The notes beneath the pieces are model-generated. The model saw only the letters and a list, made by a program, of their open reading frames with translations, made no database searches and was not told the origin of the DNA. Positions 10,383-20,965 of a stretch of 64,000 nt of DNA are shown here, piece after piece. A program made the position numbers and the translations under genes. The DNA is taken from contig NW_006499997.1 in NCBI RefSeq assembly GCF_000471905.2, forward strand, positions 2,215,776 to 2,279,775, in the 5' to 3' direction. Origin of the DNA: Amborella trichopoda. Its lineage: Eukaryota; Streptophyta; Magnoliopsida; Amborellales; Amborellaceae. The first letter of the stretch is position 1. Every line of letters starts with the position of its first letter.

Positions 10383-13335
10383 GTGGTGGCGGACGATGGC
10401 CTCCTCAGCAAGGTCGAATCCCTGAGAGACTGCAACATCCTTTTACTACAAATTGAGCTTCTATCAGGTCGCGATAGTGCATGAGTGGGGACTCCAAAGG
10501 GGGCAATTGCGAGCTCTTAAGCCACTGTGCAGTTGCTTCTTCATGCAAGGACCTTATTCTCCACCCTTCCAGCTCGTTTACAGTACCGTCGAAATATGGG
10601 AGGACCTCTGGTGCACCCCCTAGAAGGGGGATCTGCTTTAGCTTCTGGATTGCAGTGTCAAGTTCAGTAAGAGGCAAATCATTCAGCCTTTGCGCACCTA
10701 AAAGAATCATATCCATGATTATGACGTACATCCCACTGAAATTAGCCTGAGCAATACTGCCGCTGTAATGGAAGGAGCATCAGTCTCAATGGCAGGGCTG
10801 GAAAGGATGATAGCCATGTGAGTTGATGGCTCTTCTTGAGCGATTGTGAAGCCCAAGCTCTCATCATTTGTAGATTCAGAGGGGGCCTCAGTCTCAACTT
10901 GCTCGGCCCTCACAATATCAGCCTCCTCATTTGGCCTTTCGACCTCCCCATTAATAGGCTTGGTCACTTCAAGGCCAACCTCTTCTCCTTGCCCCTCGTT
11001 TTCTGAAGCAGTCACAATATGCTTCAAAGTGGCCTCAACCATTTCAGGGCCAACTTCTTCTCTCTACTCCCTCTCTTCTTGAACCGCCATCTCCGCCTCA
11101 GTAGGTTCGACGTCTCTCCCTTCTTCTTCTTCGCCCTTGTCCTCTACGACAACCATTTCAACTATCGCTTCTTTTGCTGGGCCCGTCGCTTCTGTGGCTA
11201 TAAGGCCCTCCACCCCTTCATTACCCACTGGGGCTACCATCTCTTAGCCCTCAAGGTCAGCCCCCTGAGGATGTCCTGCCTATGCAACCCCTATAGCTAC
11301 ATCGCCTGAAGCTGTAATTTCCTGATGCTCGGGTAGCCCCTCTTCAGTCCATGGGGCACCAGCCTCCTCAATGACCACAAGTTCTCCTGGAGTTTCCCTT
11401 TCCATGACTGTACCCTCTTCCTCGGTAGGCGCAGCAACCTCCTGGGCCTCAAAGGCTTTCTCCGCCGTCACTGCCTCATTAAGGCCGGCCTCATCAACCC
11501 CGTTGATCTCCATCAAGACTGGGTCCTCCTCCTCAACCACAGACGTCACTTCATGGTCTGAAGCAACGTTGATCGGTGCAATGGGATCTGAGGAACTGGC
11601 CTAAGTCTCTGAAGAGCTAGAAGAGGGCTCAGGTGAAAGTGAAGACGAATCCTCAAGAGCAAAGGGAGATGCAAAAATAATAGGAGACACGTAAGAATCT
11701 GAGGAAGCAAATGGTAAAGAACCGTCGGCCGGCTCCCGAACAACTGAAAGTCTGGGCCCTCGATGCTTTCGAGCCCATGCTGCAATTCGAACTAGTGCAC
11801 GAGGTATGGCTGGGGCAGTCCGCTTCCTCTTCTTCCCCTTAGCCTGAGAAGGTGCAGCAGTCTCAGAAGCACCCCCTCGAGAAGAGCTTACGGAAAGTCT
11901 ATTGTGTGGGCCGCTCCCTATCAACTCGTTTAGATCCTGGACTGAGCACTCCTCTACCCAAGAACCTTGCGGCCCTCCTTCTATTTGAAGATAGTAGAGA
12001 GGTTGGCAAAATTCTCCATGTCTTCTTCTCCATAGTAAGAAACCGTGGTAGAGACTTGTCCACAGAAATTTTTCGGGGCTTCCCAATGTCTCGCCATTTC
12101 TAGGGGAAGTCTAGGGTGAAAACCTCACCCAAGGAAGGAGTGCTCGCCATCTTCTTCTGCCACGTGTCTTTGCAGTTTTCCCCTTTCCAAGGATGGTCAA
12201 CCCCTCAGTATCCACGACTGATGATCTGCCACTAGCATTCATGGGCTTCAGTCGCTCCACTGTTCTACCGAAGTGCGGCAGTACACACTTGTTAATCTCC
12301 GTAAACTATAAGCATGTGGCCTAAGCTGTGAAAACATGCCTCACGATCTATGTCTCTCGATGAGTCCCTAGTTTATCCTTCTTTCTACTGTTGATCTTGC
12401 TGTAGCGCTTCTCAAAGAACAATGAGAAAGGGCAGCCTTGACCAAGCCTATGCTGTCGAGCGAATCTATGAGGGATATACCCTCGAGCTTGGCACTATGG
12501 AGGGTGCGGTAAGGTAGAACTCCACCCCTAATGCTCAACATGAACTTAAGCTCTTATGATTAGTAGGAGCACCATCCAAGTTCTTTCCTAGTTCATCGAC
12601 AAAGGCATGGTCTGTAAGGCATCCAAACAGGAAGGTGACCGGCTCATGTGGAGGTGGTCATTGCTGAACAAGCTACATGCATGGCCAGAAGTATGGAAGA
12701 CCGCCTTCTGCTCAACAATATTCAAGAGAAATGAACATATTGTTTCCTTCAATACCCTAGTTCTAGTATAGGTGTTGGGGAAATAAGACCCAAGACAGCC
12801 CTAGACATAGTGGATGGGGAAAGGTGTCTTAAAATCCCCTGGGAAGGCTTCGCTGTCCACTATGCCATTTCCCCCTTCATCTCCCTGATAGGCTTTCCCC
12901 CTAGACATAGCTCCCAGGCCATAGTAAATGCTGCACAAGATTGGTTGTGCAAGCTCATACTCTCACCCCCTTGCCATGTCGGAGGCCACATAGAACATGC
13001 CCGGACGTATAGTGTCTGCCCCTCTTGGGAGAGCGAACTTGCACAAGAAGAGCACTAAGTATGCCGCCAGGAAGACGTGGTCGTTCCCACTTTCCATCTC
13101 AACTACCGGAGGGGTTCCCTTCATGAGTGTTTTCCCCTTTCTCCTTGGGCCTGGATCAACTTCATCAGTGCAGTCTCCACAGAAGAATGCCACCCACTGG
13201 TTGAAAGAGACGCGTCCATTCTTGGACTCGGAGGAAAGCAACTGGTAAATTCCAAATAGCTCCTGAAGTTCAGTTGGTGGTTCTTCTTTCCCGACACGTT
13301 CACCTCCAAAAATGACTGAGTTAGGGGGCACAAAC

Positions 13336-13947
13336 TCATCTTACATAGCACCGATGAGTGGTAGCCCACCGATGAAGTGCAGATCTAGCAGCGAAATCCC
13401 TGCCTCTCCATGACCAAGCAGTCGTGTTACTGGCATGGCTCCAAGTTTCCAACAATACCTTGACCGTGTTCGAGCAACGGTCATAGTAGCCTGCCGAGCA
13501 TTGGATGGCGGCTAGCAAGGAAGTGCACTTCATAATGCCCCGGTATCGGCCTAGCACTTTTATGGTCCATGAAGAATATCCTTTTAAATATTGGTGTTCC
13601 CCTTGCACCCGAAGACTAGCAAAGGACCACCTCAGGCCCAGGCTCTTCACCATCCTCTTGCCTAAGGTAGGCAAGTCCTCACCTAAAGCCACATTCTTAT
13701 GCAAACAGTGGAAGAGGCCTACCCCTTTCTCCATCCTTATATTCTCGTCACTGTATTCTCTGACCTCAAAGGGTACGAGGCCACTAACAAGGGTGACACT
13801 CAAAGGCCACCTTGGTTCATACAATGCATCGGTGAGCCAAATGGGCACACCCCTCACTAAGATTTCGCCGATAAAAGTTTTGGTGCCAAGTTCCCCTTCT
13901 TGTGAGAGGTTATTCATGTTAGGAATGGTGCCTGAAGGCTGGGCCAT
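13336..13947 (-). CDS. Open N-terminal and PMD core segment, unit A
   Basis: Longest uninterrupted piece of the antisense gene, about 200 codons. It aligns residue by residue with unit C (47464-47808) and unit B (25228-25556), including GELGT, EPIWL/VPIWL, LGKRMVK and GYSSWTI. The last 35 or so codons (from about 13430 on) are out of frame relative to the PMD consensus, so its end is an artefact of a frameshift. Transcription from the TATA box at 15373 would give a leader of about 1.4 kb. Confidence 0.6.
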   Translation of the reverse strand: MAQPSGTIPNMNNLSQEGELGTKTFIGEILVRGVPIWLTDALYEPRWPLSVTLVSGLVPFEVREYSDENIRMEKGVGLFHCLHKNVALGEDLPTLGKRMVKSLGLRWSFASLRVQGEHQYLKGYSSWTIKVLGRYRGIMKCTSLLAAIQCSAGYYDRCSNTVKVLLETWSHASNTTAWSWRGRDFAARSALHRWATTHRCYVR

Positions 13948-15372
13948 GAAGTTAAAAGCCAAGGTCCTGCTGCCCTATGCAAGTCACTGAGGGGCAATGT
14001 TACCGGTATGCTCAAAAGGCAAGGCTATTGCGGGTTGCGTAAATAATGATTGGCATTGACTGTCCTGTCTACAAATGCTAAAGTCACGAAGCTACTGTCG
14101 TCTAGCTTCTCAAGGCGCAGCGCCAGCTGCGTTCTCAAGGGTGTATTAATGGCGGGTTGCTTAAAGGTTAACATCGGCTGCATTTGTGGAGGCTATCACC
14201 ATCTGCCCACTGAAGTTGTAGCACCATGCGTCGACCAAGGCGCAACACTGTCGCCCGACCAAGAGGCTATTGCCGTCTGCTGACTCAAGACACAATGCTT
14301 TGAGGGGCTAACGCCGCCCTCATTCAGTGCCGGCTGCTCTCAAGCTATATGCACGCACCACACGTGCAGCCCCAAGTCCCTCAAAATCTGAGCACGCCAC
14401 CTGCCACTCGCGACCTGGCCTGACGCCATGCGTGCGGAGGGTGACCATTCACCTACCCATGGCCCTTCACCTCACCAATCGTATAGGCTTGCAATGCGTC
14501 GGGTTCTCACTGACGTTACCTCTTCTAGTCGGGAACTCACTCCTTCTCGCCGAGAACTCACTCCTTCTCACTGAGAAACCCTCTATGTTTTTTCCCTCTC
14601 CTCACCGGTGATCAATGCTACTGGGGAACCACACCCTTTAATAAACACACTTTAATAAAATATCTTTAATAAACCACACCCTTTAATAAACTGCTTTAAC
14701 AAATATCTATCTATTCAGATATTTAAACCACACCCTTTAATAAACCGCTTTAATAAATATCTATCTATTCAGATATTTAAACCACACCCTTTAATAAACC
14801 AATTTAAGAAAAACTTATTAAAATCTATCTATCTATTCAGATATTTAACTATGAGTATTTTGATATATATATATTTTGATAAATTTTTACTTTCTTCATA
14901 AATTAAGTTCATACCAATTTTATGATTCTTTATAGGAAGTTGTACCAAAATACAACTGCTCATTGAAAACCAATTGTGAAGCATTTTTCACCATTTTTCG
15001 ACTCCAAAAAACACTTCCGCTCACCGCCACTACTCTCCCACTACTCCCCGGTGTAAGAAAACCACCGAGAAACAACCGGAAATCCACGAAAATGCTCCGA
15101 CGACCCTCGCTTGCCTCTTTCCCCACCACTCCTGTGAATGAGAACATCTACCGAAATACCTCTGTAACCCACTAGCGTTCTCCCTTCTTCACTTGAAACC
15201 ATCTATTCCTCAGCAGAAACCTCGGCATTCCTCGACAAATTTCTGCAGACACCCTGCCGATGCTGCTAAACTTGTCGAAATACTTACACGCTCGCTAGAA
15301 GTTCTTGCTGAACGTCTCTTCTCTCTCACTGTTTTTCCTTCGGTAAAGCAGTAAAAATGGGGTCTTCCCCCC
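13948..15372 (-). other. Long 5' leader of the antisense PMD gene, unit A
   Basis: Minus-strand leader between the TATA box and the start codon. Next to the ATG (14010-14340) lies a field of diverged repeats of about 30 bases around 'aaggctaacgccggctgcg'. The same field flanks the gene in units B (25580-25850) and C (47880-48110) and is inverted at 3660-3910. Further out is an AT-rich tandem array found only here. No open frame in the leader looks real. An intron cannot be excluded. Confidence 0.55.
14627..14840. repeat. 54-bp AT-rich tandem repeat
   Basis: The word 'aaccacaccctttaataaac' starts at 14627, 14672, 14726 and 14780, the last three spaced by exactly 54 bases. Each unit also contains 'atctatctattcagatattt'. 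It is absent from units B and C, so it arose in the leader of unit A alone, which is why that leader is about 500 bases longer. Confidence 0.85.
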
Positions 15373-15379
15373 TTATATA
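15373..15379 (-). promoter_or_regulatory. TATA box of antisense PMD gene, unit A
   Basis: TATATAA on the minus strand, within 'cttctatataagggggg'. The same box and surroundings occur at 26376-26382 (unit B) and 48706-48712 (unit C), each just upstream of the leader and each followed by a conserved 'cccatttttac'-like stretch. Conservation in three copies that differ widely elsewhere points to a functional promoter in the ancestor. Confidence 0.7.
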
Positions 15380-15439
15380 GAAGACGGTTCCCCAAGGTAC
15401 CCCTGACAAAGCAAGAATATCAGACAGGTCCCTGAAGGC

Positions 15440-15775
15440 CAATTGGCGATGGGCCGGACCAGGTCAGGCTCAGACGCGAAGCCCGAATAGATGCTTACTA
15501 TTGAACATGCAACTCCGAGCATCAACCTTCAGATGGGCTAGATCTAGTCGGGCTCAGACCCGAGGCCAGGAACAAAAGCATACTTCCAACCACACAACGT
15601 CGAGCATCAACCTTCAGATGGGATGGACCGAGACGGACTCTGACCCATGGCCAAAAGCAAAGGCTTGCCACTGAATACACAATGCCAAGCACCAACCTTC
15701 ATATGGGCTGGACCGGGTCGGGTTCTGACCCAAGGCTCAAACAAAGGCTTATCGCCGCCCGTTACTAATGTCACG
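15440..15775. repeat. 85-bp tandem repeats upstream of the antisense promoter
   Basis: Four units starting near 15448, 15532, 15618 and 15701 (spacing 84-86) contain 'gatgggctggaccgggtcgg' and 'agcatcaaccttcag'. Relative to the antisense TATA box they lie at about -70, -155, -240 and -325. Three of the four keep TGGGC(C/T), the core of the plant site II promoter element. Related units occur at 26447-26580 and 48779-48990. Confidence 0.75.
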
Positions 15776-16810
15776 TGCAATCAATGTTGAACGTAAGCTA
15801 ATGCCAACTGTATCGCCATGCGTGACTAACTCCATGTGCAACCAATGTCGCACGTACTAGCACCATGTGCGCCATCACTACTACCGCCTATGACCACTCC
15901 TGTGCATGCCAAAGCCACTCGAGCTAGCGCTATGTGTGCCAATGACTATCATCGCATATGTTGCTCCTATCCATGGCTAGCGCCGCGCATGTCTGAACTT
16001 CATCATCACTGTGAGTATTCTACAACTATCTCTAGTGGAGTTGCATCAAAACTGTGACCTTCATCATCCCCAGTGGAGTTGCATCCAGGCCGTTCCACCT
16101 TAAGTTACATGACTTTAAACTACATAAACACGATCCAAACTATATGACCTTAAACTATAGTGCACGTCCTAGCCACATGACATTAAAAGGCTTAGCACTA
16201 TGGTCCAAACTATATGACCTTAAACTGTAGTGGAGATCTAGTTGCACAACCTTAAACTGCATGATCCTAGTCGCATGACTCTAGACTGCATAACCATACT
16301 CCAAGCTATAAGACCTTAAACCATAATGTACGTACTGGCTACATGACGTTAAACTGCTTTACATAGGTCTTGGAGGCATGACCCTAAAAATGCCCTCACA
16401 TGCGCACACGCCCTTTACGTGCATCTTCACGCCCGTCTCCCTTACCGACCCATCCGTGTGCACGCATCAGCTTCAGCACCTCCCCAGTGAGTCCATTTCA
16501 CCACCCTCCATCATTCCCCAGTGAGTCTCACCCATGCTCACAAAGCGGCAAACCATCCCGCTATCCATACTTGTTTGAAGTTAGTGGGTCACCACTTTCC
16601 ACCTTCCATTCATGCATCATCCATCTTTCATGGTAGCCTCATGCCATCTCCCCAAAGTGATCAAAACCATCACCATACTCACTCCATGGCCCCCACTGAC
16701 TGCCATTCACCACTACCATGCTCCAGCTGTATGACCTTAAACTCTAGTGTACGTTCTAGCTGCATAACGTTAAACTGCTTCGCATAGGTCCCGAAGGCAT
16801 GACCTTAAAC
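15776..16810. repeat. Degenerate repeat field between antisense promoter and LTR, unit A
   Basis: First comes decayed 25-bp repeat sequence (15780-15990). Next come units with 'ccccagtggagttgc' (16027-16085 and 16478-16530), which read as the complement of the element's primer binding site. Last come diverged 'atgaccttaaactgcat' units (16085-16390 and 16725-16810). No coding signal is seen. The order is the same in units B and C and in the inverted copy. Confidence 0.75.
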
Positions 16811-17192
16811 ACGCCTTCAACAAAAAAAAAAAAAAAAGAAAAATAACGGGCATGGTGTATACATGGATAAGGAAACATCATGAGTAAAAATAATGGATGG
16901 ACATGGCCATGAAACCATGAGTAAAAGAGTTATGTGGGAAAAAAAAAACTGGGCACGGTGAATACCCCAAAAGGGAACCGTGAGTAAAAATGGAAGAATA
17001 AGGGTGGATATGACAAAAAAAAAGGTCATGGGTAAGAGAGCCCCAAATAAAAGGAAGTTGGTGAAAATCGTCTCTACGGCGCCGCTTCCCAATCCAAGTG
17101 AAAATCTGCAAAGGACGGTTGGACTCATAAACAGATTGCTGTAGCACTCCCCTCAACAGGCCGCTTCAACCCACATTCAAGAGAAAAATCCC
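16811..17192 (+). other. Conserved block and candidate polypurine tract before the LTR, unit A
   Basis: A block conserved at 27610-27845, 50471-50794 and inverted at 1040-1390. It starts with an A-rich run (16822-16845) and ends with 'attcaagagaaaaatccc' directly before the proposed LTR start. The A/G run 'aagagaaaaa' (50780-50790 in unit C: 'aaaaagaaaaa') is my candidate for the plus-strand primer site. Between these lies non-coding sequence. Confidence 0.5.
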
Positions 17193-17344
17193 TTGTGTCA
17201 CAATACCAGGATTCAAAAATATGGGCATCAAGAAAGATTTCGACAGCCTGAGTCTATTTACAAACAGGACTTGAAGACAGAAGACTCGCCAAGAAGGTAA
17301 GACAAGTCTCATGAGAAAGAGCATTGTTCCCACGAAGTCACAAA

Positions 17345-17770
17345 CACCCTATAAAATGCTAAAGACACCCAAAGAAGGCCAAAGTCAGCTAGAACTTGGA
17401 TCTGTTATGCTAACAAAACTACTAGCAGGGGACAGGGGTTATACCCATAGCTAGTCACCTCGATAAACTGAGGTACCCTTCCCAACTGAGTACAATTTGG
17501 TGCACCACGTACATGGTTGCCAACTAAAGGCCCTTCAGCGGACCACCAACAATAAACACACTACAAAATGCTAAAGACGCCCCAAGAAGGTCAAGTCAGC
17601 TAGAACTTGGACCTGTTATGTAACGATACTACTAGCAGGGGGCAGTACCCACAGTGATCACCTCGATAAACTGAGGTACCCTACCCACCGAGTACAATCC
17701 TAGTGCACCACGTAAACGGACGCCAACCAAAGGCCCTTCAGCACACCATCCACAACAAATAAACCTAGAC
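17345..17770. repeat. 212-bp tandem duplication in U3
   Basis: The segment beginning 'aaaatgctaaagac' at 17353 recurs at 17565, a 212-base period, with shared inner words 'cacctcgataaactgaggta' and 'aaaggcccttcagc'. The LTR of unit C (50940-51200) has one copy only. The word 'acctcgataaactgaggt' is itself a short inverted repeat. Confidence 0.8.
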
Positions 17771-19366
17771 TAAACTGGAAAAATTCCCTTCAACATGGAA
17801 CTTGACCACCAAACGGGCCTTACTCTGACCAACGAGGTCCTTACAAAATCCTCAGCTGTCAGAATCACAATTAGTCCCTTGAGGGTGAGGACTTCGGTAG
17901 GATCCCTCAAAAATTCTCTTCTCCCCCTAAAGTCTCCATGGATGGACCTGTACATTGCATCTAAATGTCTGATCATCCTAGTTACAGCATTGTGTGGATC
18001 TCCTCAACGTTCACGTGGTTCTGTGGCTAGGAAGTAAAAAGTTATAAAGTCAAAGAAAATTTTCCTAATTTTGGTGTTATTACTTCTGTCAAAGTAAAAT
18101 ATACTGTGGGTCAAGCTGTTTGAAGACATTTTTCAGCACCTTGGTCCCTGATGTGGAATAAAGAGGAAGCCGGTAAATAAAGCCTTGACATACAATGGAA
18201 TTCTCGATACTCTCAAAATTTCTCCAAAATGAGTCAAAATATTCTTAAGCACTTCAAAAGTCCACCTGCCAAGTTTCGTTGCAATCATACATGTCTAAGG
18301 CAGTGTAGACAAAGAAACAATTTCGAAAACATTAGTCTCTAGCACCCTGAAACAGACCCCGTAACTAGAGATCTATTTTCGGTGCATCAAATTGCTATGG
18401 GACCACCTCCATTGGATCTATCATGGTCAAAAACCTATAAAGGGCAAGTTTTGGCTTAATCGGGCACTCCAGGACAAAGTTATAGGAAAACGACCAAAAA
18501 GAGGTAGGCCGCACACTATTCTCGTGTGCCCTCCCTACACCAACTCACCATTAAAGGTCACTATTTTTCCAATCTCGAGCAGTGAATTCTGGGTTCCATA
18601 TCTCATTCGATAGGTGGCATACCCCGTGACGATGCTCGAGCGGGGAGAAAAGCTAGGGAGAAATTGCTAATCCGTGAAGGAAGTTGTAGGAAAATCAGTA
18701 GCGACATGCCTCCCTCGAGCAACCAAATCACGGCTCTCACACATCGGATTGACATGAGATCAGTTCCATCATGTGCGTAAGGTCTATTTATATCTTCAAT
18801 TTAAATGCCATACATGATGAACGGTCAGATTTCACACACAAAGCTAATAAAGTGACTATAAATTCCGAAATTCTAGATTCTGACCATAACTCAAAAGTTA
18901 CGAAACCTTCACCTAGGTGCGAAATCTTCATCTAGGTATGAAATCGAGATGCGTTTATTGCCACGTGATCATAACAGCATGTTCAGTGTGATTCAGTGAA
19001 GAAATCATGGAAAAACTTCAAGAAATGAGCACACTATTCATTCAAAGTTTTCAAGATTCATCAAAATTTCAAGTCGGATGATCGTGGCTTAAAGACACGA
19101 TCCATGGCTCGAATTTGGTATCAAATCGATCGCCATGCCGATCATTATAAGAAAAAAATCATCTTTCAGTCAAAAGGGATCATCTGTGAAAGATCACGCA
19201 CATTCTAGGGCAGCAGTAAGGACTGTTTTGAAATTTCATGAATTGTTAGGCAGGGGCAAAAAAATCGTTTTGCACCTATTTTTAAAATTTATTTAAATTC
19301 AATTAAATTATAATTATCATCAATTGAGATTATTTTTTAGCATCCACCCATGTTTGGGCCCAATTC

Positions 19367-19374
19367 TATAAATA
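19367..19374 (+). promoter_or_regulatory. TATA box of the LTR promoter (A/B LTR)
   Basis: TATAAATA within the conserved context 'ccaattctataaatacatg'. It recurs at 28927, 34880 and 36036; at 52902 it has decayed to CAATAAATA. Transcription should start near 19397-19402, so the genomic RNA would begin with a short R and then the CT-rich U5. Confidence 0.75.
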
Positions 19375-19432
19375 CATGCTAAACTTAATTGTAAAAAGCT
19401 GGCCTAATTCCCCCTCAGACTTTCAATTGATC

Positions 19433-19438
19433 AATAAA
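19433..19438 (+). terminator. AATAAA signal of the LTR (R region)
   Basis: AATAAA in 'tcaataaagtt', 66 bases after the TATA box, hence close to the RNA start. It is conserved at 28986, 36090, 52957 and 54997. It marks R as short. A purine-rich 'agagagaga' run follows, then the switch to pyrimidines. Confidence 0.65.
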
Positions 19439-19659
19439 GTTCATGTTCGTGGGTGCATCTTAGAGAGAGAGATAGAGGAGAGAGAAGAAAAGGTCAATAC
19501 TTTTTGATAAGGTAATTTTCTCTCTTCTCTTCTCATTTCTCTCTTTCTCTCTCTTCCTCTCGTCTCTATCTCTATCCCTATCCCTCTCCTCCTTTCTTTT
19601 CTCTCTCTTACTTCCTATCTCTTTTCTTTCTTCCTCTTTTCTCAGCTTTTCTCTCTTCT

Positions 19660-20620
19660 TCACTGTGAACATGCACGGCTGTGGCAGAGTAGTGCATGTC
19701 ATCTTCTTCCTTCTCTTCCTCCAACCCACACGGCGATGGCAGCGTTATGTGTATCCCATTCTCTCTCTTTCTTCTTCTCTTTCTTCTTCTTATCGATCTT
19801 TCTCTTTATTTCTCTCTGACTGAATGTGCATGGCGATGGCAGCGCCATGCAGGAACCTCTCTCTCTTTGTCTCACAAACACAACAATGGCAACACCGTGT
19901 GTATTTTCTTCTCTCTTTTTCTATATCTCACACACGTCGATGGTAACACCTTGTGCATTTTCTTCTCTCTCTTCTTCTCTGTCTGACATACGGTGATGCC
20001 AACATCATTTGTGTTTTCTTTTCTCTCTTCTTCTCTATCTCACACACACGATGATGGCAATGTGATGTGCATTTTCTTCTCTCTCTTCTTCTCTATCTCA
20101 CACACACAACGATGGCAACACCGTGTACGTTTTCTTTTCTCGCTTCTTCTCTATCTCACACACATGACGATGGCAACGTCATGCGCATTTTCTTCTCTCT
20201 CTTCTTCTCTATCTCACACACATGACGATGGAAATGTCATGTGCATCTTCTTCTCTCTCTTCTTCTCTATCTCACACACGATGATAGCAATGCTGTGTGT
20301 GTTTTCTTCTCTCTTCTTCTTTATCTCATACACACGACAATGGCAATGTCGTGTGCATCATCTTCTTTCTCTTCTTCTGCTTCCTCTTCTCCTTCTTTCT
20401 TTACTCTTCTCTTTGCTTTATTTTTCTCTGTCTCTCTTTGTTTGAACACGCACGGCGATGGCAACGTCATGCACAAATTCATTCTCTACTTTCTTCTCTC
20501 TACTCTATCTTTCTCCTTATCTCTCTCGGTCTGAAAATGCACGACGATGGCAACGCCGTGCACAAATCTCTCTGTCCATTTTTTTCTCTCTGACACACAC
20601 GGCTGTGGCAATGTTGTGCG
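19660..20620 (+). repeat. Array of short hairpins, class I, in CT-rich U5 (A/B LTR)
   Basis: About 14 units at roughly 60-base spacing, each an inverted repeat around an 'atggcaa'-like loop, set in 'ttctctctcttcttct' spacers. Perfect stems include ACATGCAC/GTGCATGT (19669-19699), TGCATGGCG/CGCCATGCA (19827-19851), CATGACG/CGTCATG (20163-20183), CACATGAC/GTCATGTG (20219-20243) and CACACGAC/GTCGTGTG (20331-20355). Stem sequence changes from unit to unit while pairing is kept. Others are imperfect (for example 19884, 19987 and 20275). The array lies in the 5' leader of the predicted genomic RNA. Confidence 0.8.
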
Positions 20621-20804
20621 TGTTTCTTTCTCTCCTCTTTCCTTATTCTTCTTCTCTCTTTCTTAATCTCTTTCTCTCTCTTTCCTTCTTTCTCCTCTGG
20701 CTCTTTCCCAATTTTTTTCCTCACTTTCCTTTGTCATCGCTTCTTTCCTTTCTTCTCTCTCTACTTTCTTTTCCTCTTCCTCTTTCCTAAGATCCTCTTT
20801 CCTC

Positions 20805-20965
20805 TGTCGTGGATGATGGAAGTCCATCATCGTCCATATACTTTCTCTCTCCTCTTTCTTTATCATGGTTGGTAGAAGTCCATCGCCGTCCATATTCTCT
20901 CTCTCCACTTTCTCTGTCATGGATGGTGGAAGTCTATCGTCGTCCATATTCTTTCTCTCTCTTCT
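20805..20965 (+). repeat. Class II hairpin units in U5 (A/B LTR)
   Basis: Three units about 60 bases apart with 'atggatgrtggaagtc' followed by 'catcgtcgtccat'. The best one pairs GATGATGG (20812-20819) with CCATCATC (20824-20831) over a four-base loop AAGT. Related arrays with CATGGAC/GTCCATG stems are at 36740-37270, 53575-54005 and 55900-56605. Confidence 0.7.

Larger units (their letters stand above)
10122..13947 (-). pseudogene. Antisense plant mobile domain (PMD) gene, unit A, broken
   Basis: Minus-strand gene inside the retrotransposon. I place the start at the conserved ATGGCC (13947), present also in unit C. The N-terminal half (13336-13947) runs into a PMD core: LKGYSSWTIKVLGRYRGI, then after a frameshift near 13430 the GISLLDLHFIGGLP-like block, then 12963-13331 with a FLAAYLVLFLCKFALP block. 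This layout is typical of the PMD family (Pfam aminotransferase-like, plant mobile domain), found in MAIN/MAIL proteins and in transposons. After it come an acidic low-complexity region with repeated ENEGQ.EEVG units (about 10719-11550) and a C-terminal coiled coil (10122-10382) ending MIDQF. Frameshifts and stops split it into at least eight pieces. The role is unknown; the intact protein would be about 1,200 residues. Confidence 0.8.

Noticed and set aside
20663..20947. Lys/Arg/Glu-rich minus-strand frames resembling a coiled coil
   Set aside because: These are the complement of pyrimidine tracts. Composition alone gives the charged pattern; the same is true at 36054-36356 and 37353-37655.
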